NCBI RefSeq assembly: GCF_002007105.1
Contig: NZ_MVBC01000001.1
Coordinates: 310,001-374,000, forward strand
Source: Hymenobacter sp. CRA2
GTDB lineage: Bacteria; Bacteroidota; Bacteroidia; Cytophagales; Hymenobacteraceae
Direction of reading: 5' to 3'
DNA length: 64,000 nt
Shown here: in pieces, positions 1 to 7,602 of the stretch
Position numbering within the stretch: the stretch's first letter is position 1
Layout of the letters: each line of letters starts with the position of its first letter
Notes under the pieces: generated by a model
What the model saw: the letters and a program-made list of their open reading frames with translations, nothing else
The model's database searches: none
Told to the model about the DNA's origin: nothing
Translations under genes and position numbers: made by a program

Positions 1-1
1 C

Positions 2-154
2 AACGGGGTGCACCCCGACTACCACGGTGCCGGCGACGAGGTGGACAAGATTGAGTTTGCGAAGATGGAGAAGCGCGCCCGCCTGGTATTCTACTCGGCC
101 TGGGAGCTGGCCAACCGCGACAACCGCATCGTGGTGGACTCGAACAAACCCTAA
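2..154 (+). CDS. M28 family metallopeptidase, C-terminal fragment (5' end outside window)
   Basis: This is the last 50 codons of a gene that begins before the window. The frame is open from base 2 and ends in TAA. The peptide contains DYHGAGDEVDKIEF and ends WELANRDNRIVVDSNKP, which nearly matches the C-termini of the next two genes (DYHQATDDVDKIEF and DYHKATDDVDKIEF; both end VVDSN-K/R-P). In M28 peptidases the His of this DYH segment is a zinc ligand. It is therefore a third tandem paralogue of the same exported aminopeptidase-like family. Whether the full protein is intact cannot be judged here. Confidence 0.85.
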   Translation, partial: NGVHPDYHGAGDEVDKIEFAKMEKRARLVFYSAWELANRDNRIVVDSNKP

Positions 155-164
155 TTGAACGGCC

Positions 165-236
165 GAATGGTTAGATGGCTGGTGGTTCTGAAACCAAAAC
201 CACCAGCCATTTAGCCGTTTAGCTATCTAGTCATTC
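165..236. repeat. Long intergenic hairpin between two M28 genes
   Basis: A 13-bp perfect inverted repeat (arms 175-187 and 198-210, ATGGCTGGTGGTT and its complement, 10-nt loop) is nested in a longer imperfect stem whose ends are GAATG (165-169) and CATTC (232-236). The right arm carries extra bases, so the element is asymmetric. It fills most of the 88-bp gap and could act as a terminator or processing site, but no clean U-tract follows directly. It resembles in size, base content and words (ATGGTTAGATGG, CCATTTAGCC) the spacer at 33745-33834. Confidence 0.6.
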
Positions 237-242
237 TTTTAG

Positions 243-1907
243 ATGCACAAATCCTTACTATCCGCGCTGGCGCTGGCCGGCGTCGTGGCCACGACGCCCC
301 CCGGGGCGTTTGCCCAGGCCAAAGTCAAAACCAAGGTTAAGACCAAGACGGAAAAAGCGTCCGCGCCTGCTCCAACCGCCGCTCCGGCGCCCACCGACTG
401 GTCGGTGACCTACGCCAGCACCATCACGCCCGAGGACCTGCGCCAGCACCTCACCATCCTGGCCTCCGACGCCTACGAGGGCCGCGAAACAGGGCAGAAA
501 GGCCAGAAGATGGCCGCCGAATATATTGCCAAGCAGTTTGCCGACCTCGGCCTGACGGGCCCGGTGCAGAACTCGGACAACGCCTACATCCAGCACTTTA
601 CCATGGAGCGCAGCAGCTGGGCCTACGACCAGATGCAGCTGCAGATCGGCAAGAAAAGCTTCAAGCCGCTGGAAGACTACTATGTGGGCGGCAGCCCCGT
701 CTTCACCCAGGCCGCCACGCTGGAGCCGGTATTCGTGGGCTACGGAATCGAAGAAGGCAGCTACAACGACTACGCCGGCCTCGATGTGACGGGCAAGGAC
801 ATTATCATGCTGGGCGGGGAGCCGATGAAAGACGGCAAGCCGCTGCTCGGCAAGGACGGTAAGCCCAGCAAGTGGGCCGATGGCCGGGCCAAGGAGTCGC
901 TGGCCATGCGCAAGAACCCGCGCTCCATCTTCGTCATCAACCCCGACGCGGAGAAGTTTACGCAGTTTCTGGGCCGCATCAAGCCCTACCTGAGCCAGCC
1001 GCGCATGAACTTCGTGGGCAAGCAGGCCCCGGCCCGCGCCGCGTCGTTCTCGGTGTCGCCGGCCGTGGGCTACGAGCTGCTGCGCACCAACGCCGAAGCT
1101 GTGGCCAAGTACCAGGCCGCCACGGGCGCCGCCGGGCAGCCAGTAAAGTCACCCTTCAAGCCCACGAAAGTGACGGTACGCGCCCCACGCAAGGTGGAAA
1201 CCTTCTCCACCGAAAACGTGATGGGCTACCTCGAGGGCTCGGACAAGAAAGACGAGCTGCTGGTGGTATCAGCGCACTACGACCACCTGGGCATCAAGGA
1301 CGGCAAGGTGTACAACGGGGCCGACGACGACGGCTCGGGTACGGTATCGGTGATAGAGCTGGCCCAGGCCTTCGTTCAGGCCAAAAAGGACGGGCACGGT
1401 CCGCGCCGCAGCATTCTGTTCCTGACGGTGACCGGTGAGGAAGAAGGCCTGTTCGGCTCGGAGTACTACACGGACAACCCCGTGTTTCCGCTTGCCCAGA
1501 CCGTTGCCGACCTGAACATGGACATGATCGGCCGCATCGACGACAAGCACAAAGCCGGCGACCAGTACGTGGAGCTGGTGGGCTCGGATAAGCTCAGCTC
1601 GGAGCTGCACACCATCAACGAGCAGATGAACAAGCAGTACACGCAGCTGGACCTGGGCTACCGCTACAACGACCCCAACGACCCGGAGCGCGTGTACTAC
1701 CGCTCCGACCACTACAACTTCGCCAAGCACAAGGTGCCGGTCATCTTCTACACCACCGGGGACCACGCCGACTACCACCAGGCCACCGACGACGTGGACA
1801 AGATTGAGTTTCCGCTCATGGCCAAGCGCGGGCAGTTGGTGTTTCACACCGCCTGGGAGCTGGTCAACCGCGACAACCGCATTGTCGTGGACTCGAATAA
1901 GCCGTAA
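243..1907 (+). CDS. Exported M28 family zinc metallopeptidase
   Basis: A 554-residue protein with a signal peptide (about residues 1-24, MHKSLLSALALAG...), then a Lys/Thr-rich and Ala/Pro-rich linker (KVKTKVKTKT), a central region typical of PA-domain-containing M28 peptidases, and a C-terminal M28 catalytic domain. The two-zinc site is visible: His345 in SAHYDH, the Asp run 361-363 in NGADDDGSG, the Glu pair 399-400 in TGEEEGLFGSEYY, Asp in NMDMIGR, and the final His in DYHQATDDV. M28 enzymes of this type are aminopeptidases acting outside the cytoplasm; the exact substrate cannot be read. It lies in tandem with two paralogues. No type IX sorting domain is present, so it is probably periplasmic. 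Confidence 0.9.
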   Translation: MHKSLLSALALAGVVATTPPGAFAQAKVKTKVKTKTEKASAPAPTAAPAPTDWSVTYASTITPEDLRQHLTILASDAYEGRETGQKGQKMAAEYIAKQFADLGLTGPVQNSDNAYIQHFTMERSSWAYDQMQLQIGKKSFKPLEDYYVGGSPVFTQAATLEPVFVGYGIEEGSYNDYAGLDVTGKDIIMLGGEPMKDGKPLLGKDGKPSKWADGRAKESLAMRKNPRSIFVINPDAEKFTQFLGRIKPYLSQPRMNFVGKQAPARAASFSVSPAVGYELLRTNAEAVAKYQAATGAAGQPVKSPFKPTKVTVRAPRKVETFSTENVMGYLEGSDKKDELLVVSAHYDHLGIKDGKVYNGADDDGSGTVSVIELAQAFVQAKKDGHGPRRSILFLTVTGEEEGLFGSEYYTDNPVFPLAQTVADLNMDMIGRIDDKHKAGDQYVELVGSDKLSSELHTINEQMNKQYTQLDLGYRYNDPNDPERVYYRSDHYNFAKHKVPVIFYTTGDHADYHQATDDVDKIEFPLMAKRGQLVFHTAWELVNRDNRIVVDSNKP

Positions 1908-2001
1908 TTGGTGATTACGCGTGCAATGGCCGATTGCCGGATGCCCTCCAGCAATCGGCCATTCCGTTTTTACTGCCCCCTATCCTACTCGCGTGCTGCT
2001 A

Positions 2002-3699
2002 ATGCTCCACCGCTTCTTTCTTCCGCTTTTGTTAGCTGGCGCTGTGCTGGCCGCCTCGCCGGCGGCGGCGCAGCGCAAGGTGAAAACCAAGACCAAAACT
2101 GCCGCGCCCAAGGCTGCACCGGCCGGCACTGCCGCGCCGGCCACCGGCGGTGCCCCCACTACCTACGCGGCCACCATCACCGCCGCCGACCTGCGCCAGC
2201 ACCTGAGCGTGCTGGCCTCCGATGCCTACGAGGGCCGGGCTACGGGCGAAAAAGGCCAGAAAATGGCCGCTGAGTACTTATCCAAGCAGTTCGCTGCGCT
2301 GGGCCTGCGCGGCCCGACGAGCAACGGCGCCAACCCTTACCTGCTGCCCTTCGGCGTGGTAAAATTTGCGCCGACCGGTGCGGGCGCCCTGCGCGTGGGC
2401 GCCCGCACCTACACCGACGGCCGCGACTACGTGGCCTTCGGCCCCTCCGCGTTTCTGACGGAAGCCAAGGCCGACCCGGTCTTTCTGGGCTTCGGCATCG
2501 AGACGGAGCGCTACAACGACTACGCCGGCCTCGACGTGAAAGGCAAGGACGTGGTGCTGCTGCAGGGCGAACCGGTAGACGAGCGGGGCCACTACCTGCT
2601 CTCGGGCTCGAAGCAGGAAACAGAGTGGAGTTCGGCTTTCCGCAAAGCGGCTCTGGCCCGCGACAAGGGTGCCCGCAGCGTAGTGGTCATCACCTTCGCG
2701 GGTGGTAGCAGCTTCCAGCCCATGGCCGCCGAAATGGCCGCGCAGCTGGCCGAACCGACCTACGAGCTAACCGAGCGCGTACCCCAGCCCATGACGGGCT
2801 TCATGCTCACCGATGCACCCCCAAGCGGCATTGATCTGTACCTCACCTCGGTGGATGTAGGGCTGGCACTACTGAATACCACCTACGACGCACTGGGCAA
2901 GTACATCTTCGGCAGCTTCAGCGGCCAAACGCCCCCGTCGGCCGCTTTCCGGGCGCAGTCGTTCAGCTTGTATCACCCGCAGGAGCGCACCGAGCTGGCC
3001 TCCGAAGACGTGCTGGGCTACCTCGAAGGCTCCGACAAAAAGGACGAAGTGCTGGTGGTATCGGCGCACTACGACCACGTGGGCATTCAGCACGACACCA
3101 TTTACAACGGGGCCGACGACGACGGCTCGGGCACGGTGTCGGTGCTGGAAATGGCGCAGGCTTTTGCTCAGGCCAAAGCCGAAGGCCGCGGGCCGCGGCG
3201 CAGCATTTTGTTTCTGCTCAATGCCGGCGAAGAGCGTGGCCTGCTCGGCTCGGAGTACTACACCGGCCACCCGGTGTTTCCGCTCGCCCAGACCGTGGCC
3301 GATCTGAACATCGACATGGTGGGCCGCACCGACCCGCGCCACAAGCCCGCCGACCGCTACCTCTACCTCATCGGCTCGGACAAGCTCAGCTCGCAGCTGC
3401 ACGCGCTCAGCGAAGCGGCCAACGCCACCTACGCCAAGCTCAAGCTCGACTACTTCTACAACGACCCGAACGACCAGGAGAAGCTCTACTACCGCTCCGA
3501 CCACTACAACTTCGCCCGCAACGGCGTGCCGGTCATCTTCTACACCAGCGGCCTGCACCAGGACTACCACAAAGCCACCGACGACGTGGACAAGATTGAG
3601 TTCGACAAGCTGGCCGAACGCGCGCGGCTGGTGTTCTACACCGCCTGGGAGCTGGCCAACCGCGAGCAGCGCCCGGTGGTAGATTCCAACAGACCCTAA
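2002..3699 (+). CDS. Exported M28 family zinc metallopeptidase, second full paralogue
   Basis: A 565-residue paralogue of the preceding gene. The ATG at 2002 is chosen over an in-frame GTG at 1921 because it starts a clean signal peptide (MLHRFFLPLLLAGAVLAA, cleavage near AAAQ). The same Lys/Thr linker follows (RKVKTKTKT). The metal site is complete: SAHYDH, NGADDDGSG, AGEERGLLGSEYY, NIDMVGR and DYHKATDDV. The N-terminal and middle parts differ considerably from the first paralogue while the catalytic third is very similar, which fits an old duplication with divergence of the substrate-facing region. It is followed by a 129-bp gap before the LutB-like gene, so it probably ends this gene cluster. 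Confidence 0.88.
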   Translation: MLHRFFLPLLLAGAVLAASPAAAQRKVKTKTKTAAPKAAPAGTAAPATGGAPTTYAATITAADLRQHLSVLASDAYEGRATGEKGQKMAAEYLSKQFAALGLRGPTSNGANPYLLPFGVVKFAPTGAGALRVGARTYTDGRDYVAFGPSAFLTEAKADPVFLGFGIETERYNDYAGLDVKGKDVVLLQGEPVDERGHYLLSGSKQETEWSSAFRKAALARDKGARSVVVITFAGGSSFQPMAAEMAAQLAEPTYELTERVPQPMTGFMLTDAPPSGIDLYLTSVDVGLALLNTTYDALGKYIFGSFSGQTPPSAAFRAQSFSLYHPQERTELASEDVLGYLEGSDKKDEVLVVSAHYDHVGIQHDTIYNGADDDGSGTVSVLEMAQAFAQAKAEGRGPRRSILFLLNAGEERGLLGSEYYTGHPVFPLAQTVADLNIDMVGRTDPRHKPADRYLYLIGSDKLSSQLHALSEAANATYAKLKLDYFYNDPNDQEKLYYRSDHYNFARNGVPVIFYTSGLHQDYHKATDDVDKIEFDKLAERARLVFYTAWELANREQRPVVDSNRP

Positions 3700-3828
3700 G
3701 CGCGTTTCGGCCTAGCCAACCAGCTTACTTAGATGCGTGCGGAAGCCCACGGAGCACAAACCCTCCGCGGACTTCCGCACTTTTATGTTGTACTTAGTAG
3801 TTGTCCGACCGTTTGACCTTGTGCTGCC

Positions 3829-5217
3829 ATGCCTAGTACCGCGACCAAATCTGCCCAGTTTCTGCTCGACTCCGATAAGAAGGCCTTCGACCTGGAGCAC
3901 CGGCGCAAAATCCGCTTCAACATCGGCAAGTACAACGCCGCGGTGCAGACGGGCCTGGGCTGGTACCGCGACCATGAGCTGGCCCGCTCCCGCGCCGCCT
4001 ACCGCAAGTCACAGATCATCAATAACCTCGATCAGTACCTGCTGCAGTGGGAGGAGAACTTCACCCGGCGCGGCGGCAAGGTCATCTGGGCGCAGAACGC
4101 GGAGGAAGCCCTGCGCGAAATCGGCAAAATCGTGGCCCGCAAGCGTGCTCGCACGGTGGTGAAGGCCAAGAGCATGACCACCGAGGAAATCCACCTGAAC
4201 CACTTCCTGGAGAAACACGGGGTGGAATCGGTGGAGACGGACCTGGGCGAGTACATCGTGCAGCTCAACGGCGAGCGGCCCTACCACATCGTGACGCCGG
4301 CCATGCACCTGAGCAAGAAGGACATTGCCGACATCTTCGTCAAGCACCTGCACATCGAGCCCACCGACGACGCGCAGAAGCTGGTGTACACGGCCCGCAA
4401 GCTGCTGCGCAGCAAGTACACCTCTGCCGAAGTGGGCGTGACCGGCGGCAACTTCCTCATTGCCGACGTAGGCGGCGTGGCCGTGACCGAAAACGAGGGC
4501 AACGCCCGCCTCTCGGCCACCTTCCCGCGCACCCACATTGCGGTGGTGGGCATTGAAAAGCTGATTCCGACCTTGCAGGACCTGGACCTGTTCTGGCCCC
4601 TGCTGAGCACCAGCGGCACCGGCCAGCAAGTGACGGTGTACAACACGGTGTACCTGGGTCCGCGCCAGCCGCTGGAAAAGGACGGCCCCGACGAAATGTA
4701 CGTGGTGCTGCTCGACAACGGCCGCACCAACCTGCTGGCCCAGCCCGACAAGCGCGAGGCCCTGCAGTGCATCCGCTGCGGCGCCTGCCTGAACGTGTGC
4801 CCGGTGTACAAGAACATCGGCGGCCACACCTACGAAACCACGTACTCGGGGCCCATCGGCGCGGTTATCACCCCGCACCTGGCCGGCATGCCTGACAACA
4901 AGCATCTGAGCTACGCCTCCTCGCTTTGCGGAGCGTGCTCCTCGGTGTGCCCGGTGCGCATTCCGATTCACAACATCCTGCTGCTCAACCGCCAACAGGC
5001 CGTAAAAGAGCACCTTAACGACAAGGAGGAAGCGCGCGGCATTAAGCTGTGGATGTACGGCATGAAGCACCGCTGGATGTGGGGCGTGGCTCCCACTTCA
5101 GCCAAAAACTGGGTGCTGGACCGCCTGCTGGGCCAGATTGGCTGGAGCAAGCGCCGCGAAGCCATTCAGCTGGCACCGAAGTCGTTCCGGCAGCTGTGGA
5201 AGGAGCGGCAGAAGTAA
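3829..5217 (+). CDS. lutB: LutB/LldF-type lactate utilization iron-sulfur protein
   Basis: A 462-residue cytosolic protein. The N-terminal two-thirds is a LUD domain (including GVTGGNFLIADVGGVAVTEN and the ERPYHIVTPAMHLSK region). Two ferredoxin-type cysteine clusters follow: CIRCGACLNVCPVY (about residue 317) and CGACSSVCPVRIP (about residue 370). The C-terminal tail is helical. LutB works with LutA and LutC to oxidise L-lactate to pyruvate. No lutA or lutC gene is adjacent, so the partners must be elsewhere or the protein serves another iron-sulfur electron-transfer role. It is bounded by a convergent lipoprotein gene and a shared palindrome. Confidence 0.88.
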   Translation: MPSTATKSAQFLLDSDKKAFDLEHRRKIRFNIGKYNAAVQTGLGWYRDHELARSRAAYRKSQIINNLDQYLLQWEENFTRRGGKVIWAQNAEEALREIGKIVARKRARTVVKAKSMTTEEIHLNHFLEKHGVESVETDLGEYIVQLNGERPYHIVTPAMHLSKKDIADIFVKHLHIEPTDDAQKLVYTARKLLRSKYTSAEVGVTGGNFLIADVGGVAVTENEGNARLSATFPRTHIAVVGIEKLIPTLQDLDLFWPLLSTSGTGQQVTVYNTVYLGPRQPLEKDGPDEMYVVLLDNGRTNLLAQPDKREALQCIRCGACLNVCPVYKNIGGHTYETTYSGPIGAVITPHLAGMPDNKHLSYASSLCGACSSVCPVRIPIHNILLLNRQQAVKEHLNDKEEARGIKLWMYGMKHRWMWGVAPTSAKNWVLDRLLGQIGWSKRREAIQLAPKSFRQLWKERQK

Positions 5218-5228
5218 CAACCAGGAGA

Positions 5229-5254
5229 AACGGCCGGGCTGCAGCCCGGCCGTT
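5229..5254. terminator. 26-bp perfect palindrome shared by convergent genes
   Basis: AACGGCCGGGCTG followed at once by its reverse complement. It lies 11 bp past the lutB stop and 5 bp from the stop of the convergent lipoprotein gene. There is no long U-tract, but the GC-rich stem and position suggest a bidirectional terminator. Confidence 0.7.
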
Positions 5255-5259
5255 GGCAT

Positions 5260-6030
5260 TTACTCCTGTTGCAGCAGCATGGAGGTAACCGCCGCTGCCA
5301 CGGGCCCTTTGAGTTCGGGTGCCAGGGTGGGCGCTAGCCATACCCGGCCGCGGCCGATCAGCTCCACAGCGGCCACTACCGAGCCGTTGGGCCGCACGAA
5401 CTCGTAGCCGATGGGCACGCCCAGGGGCAAAGTCATGGGTTTCCCGTCGCGGCGCATCAGCCGGGCAATGGGCCGCACCTGTAGCAGGGAGTCGCCGTTG
5501 CTGAGCGTGCCCTGCGCAAACTGCGGCCGGGAGCCCGCGTCGTGCCGGCTTTCCATCACCAGCTGCCACACCTGCTGGCCGGGGGCCTGAATAATGCTGC
5601 TGTACACCTCCTCGTGGTGCAGCGTCACGCCCACGCGGGAAGCAGCCGGCGCCAGCACTAAGTCCTGACTACGGGCGTAGTAAGCGCCCTGCACCTGCAG
5701 CGGGGCAGCCGCGCCGGTGGGTTGCAGGGTAAAAGAAAACTTGCGTTTGGCCCGGCTTTGCTCGTACCAGACCGGCGCCGGCAGCCAGCCCCGCCCGATG
5801 TTCCAGCTACTGGTCGACGTCCAGCCGGGCTTGACCTGGGTGGTGGCAAAATCGCCGAACTGGTAGCTGCGCTTGAAGCCCTGCTTGCCGGTGACGGACA
5901 AGGGCGCGGCGGCCGATAGTTGCGCGGGTACCTGCATGGATACGCGCGAGGCGGAACAGCCGGCCAGCATCAGCGCGGTGCCGCCCAGCCAGGCCCCTTG
6001 GTGGAGCAAACGATACGAGGAGAAGAACAT
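5260..6030 (-). CDS. Predicted lipoprotein of unknown function
   Basis: A 256-residue protein. The ATG at 6030 is chosen because it begins a lipoprotein signal peptide with lipobox LAGC (Cys about residue 24); an upstream in-frame ATG at 6075 would add 15 non-signal residues. The mature part is Gln/Ala/Val-rich and predicted to be mostly beta strand (for example LTVSGK-like and WTSTSSWNIGRGW segments). No known domain was recognised. It is divergent from the membrane protein at 6183 and convergent with lutB, so it is probably monocistronic. Confidence 0.7.
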   Translation of the reverse strand: MFFSSYRLLHQGAWLGGTALMLAGCSASRVSMQVPAQLSAAAPLSVTGKQGFKRSYQFGDFATTQVKPGWTSTSSWNIGRGWLPAPVWYEQSRAKRKFSFTLQPTGAAAPLQVQGAYYARSQDLVLAPAASRVGVTLHHEEVYSSIIQAPGQQVWQLVMESRHDAGSRPQFAQGTLSNGDSLLQVRPIARLMRRDGKPMTLPLGVPIGYEFVRPNGSVVAAVELIGRGRVWLAPTLAPELKGPVAAAVTSMLLQQE

Positions 6031-6182
6031 AACACAAGGCGTAAAAAGATGACTAGGCAAAAGTAGATGGCCCACGCCTCGCGCGCATCACACATTCGGG
6101 TGGGTCCGGGGCCTCTGCCAACAGTGTGCCAGCCGGCGCGTACAAGGTTGTACTTACTGTATATGGCCTACGCTTCTGCCTG

Positions 6183-7256
6183 ATGTCCTGGGAATTGCTT
6201 TTGCACGGCGTAGTAATCCTGGCCGGCTTATTCATTGTGGTTATCGTAATGTCTGCGGCCATCCGCTCGTTTGTGCTGCCGCGCAACGAATCGGTGCTGA
6301 TCAACAACTGGCTGTTCCGCGCCATCCGCTGGGTGTTCGATGCCATAGCGGCCCGGGCTTCCACTTACGGGCAGCGCGACCGGGTACTGGCCCTTTACGC
6401 GCCGGTGGCCCTGGTGGCGCTGCCCATCTTCTGGCTGTGGCTGCTCTCGGTAGCCTACACCGGCATCTTCTGGGGTCTTGATGAGGGCCACGTGTTCCGT
6501 TGCTACCGTATCAGCAACAGCTCGTTGCTTACGTTGGGCTCGGAAGAACCCACGCACGGCGTGGCCGCCACGGCCTTCTCCTATTCCGAAGCTGGCCTGG
6601 GCCTGCTGCTGCTCACCTTGCTGATTTCCTACCTACCCACCATTTACCAGTCCTTTTCGCGGCGCGAACTGGTGGTAGCGCGTCTGGAGCTGCGGGCCGG
6701 TTCGCCCAGCTCGGCCACGGCCCTGACCACGTGGCTGCACCGCTCGGGCCACCTGCACGACGACGAGCCGTGGATGCGCTGGGAAGAGTGGTTTGTTGAG
6801 ATTGAGGAAAGCCACACCTCACTGCCGATTCTCTCGTTTTTCCGCTCACCCCAGCCCGGCCGCTCGTGGGTGACCACCGCCGGCGTCATCCTGGACACGG
6901 CCGCGTTGGTGTTCAGCGCGGTGGAGCACGCCCGCAGCCCCCAGATGGAAGTGTGCTTCAAGGCCGGCTGCATTGCCCTGAACCGCGTGCAGCGGTTTTT
7001 CGAAGCCCGCGCCGGCAGCAAGCCCACCGACCTGGTGAACGTGGTGAACAGCGGCGGCACCGGCCAGGAAGAAGCGAGCCGGGCGGAGTTTGAGGCCGCC
7101 GTGGAGCAGCTGGCCAAAGCAGGCCTGGCCCTGCGCCCCGATCAGAACGCAGCCTGGCAACAGTACTGCGAGCTACGCAGCCGCTACCAGGAGGCCCTGC
7201 TGTTTCTGGCGCGCCTCACCGTGTCGCCGGAGTTGCGGAGTATCAAGCAGAGTTAA
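6183..7256 (+). CDS. Channel-like integral membrane protein (possible potassium channel family)
   Basis: A 357-residue protein from the ATG at 6183 (an upstream GTG at 6126 would add 19 residues before the first membrane helix). Hydrophobic helices lie at about residues 6-28, 70-92 and 130-150. Between the second and third is a short stretch with ISNSSLLTLGSEEP, placed where a pore helix and filter sit in two-helix potassium channels, and the third helix is followed by FSRRE and a long soluble C-terminal domain of about 200 residues. The filter does not carry GYG. The family assignment is an inference from the helix-loop-helix layout; it could also be a non-channel membrane sensor. Confidence 0.5.
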   Translation: MSWELLLHGVVILAGLFIVVIVMSAAIRSFVLPRNESVLINNWLFRAIRWVFDAIAARASTYGQRDRVLALYAPVALVALPIFWLWLLSVAYTGIFWGLDEGHVFRCYRISNSSLLTLGSEEPTHGVAATAFSYSEAGLGLLLLTLLISYLPTIYQSFSRRELVVARLELRAGSPSSATALTTWLHRSGHLHDDEPWMRWEEWFVEIEESHTSLPILSFFRSPQPGRSWVTTAGVILDTAALVFSAVEHARSPQMEVCFKAGCIALNRVQRFFEARAGSKPTDLVNVVNSGGTGQEEASRAEFEAAVEQLAKAGLALRPDQNAAWQQYCELRSRYQEALLFLARLTVSPELRSIKQS

Positions 7257-7602
7257 CCTCGGCACCTGTACTTCCCCGCTGGCCAGGCCGCGTTGCATTC
7301 AGCGAGGAATTGATGTAAAAAACCCAACCGAATTTCTCCCGAATATTCAGGCGAATCAATAGCTTGCACAACTGCGGCTACGCTTGAATTTCCTGCTTCG
7401 CTCCACCCACCCTCACCTATTCGGGCAGGTTTTCGGGCCTTCCTACGCCGCGGCGCGGGCTCCTCTCTCCTACACTTTCCGGGCATTAGGCTCGCCGATG
7501 CGGCTACCCCGCGGCCGGCGGCCTTCCCCTTGACCGACCGGCGGCTCGGCTAACCGCGAGGCTGGCCGCTGGCAACGCTTTTACTTCACCACATTCTACT
7601 TC
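7257..7602. other. 346-bp intergenic region without a recognised gene
   Basis: Only short frames without coding character occur here. The first third (about 7310-7370) is AT-richer than its surroundings and would be the natural place for the promoter of the large secreted protein that starts at 7603, but no clear -33/-7 pair was found. No strong terminator for the upstream gene was seen either. Confidence 0.5.

Noticed and set aside
4009-5070. Long minus-strand frame opposite the lutB gene (353 codons)
   Set aside because: The product is Val/His/Gly/Arg-rich without motifs, as expected from the antisense of a GC-rich gene, and lutB has clear motifs in the other frame.
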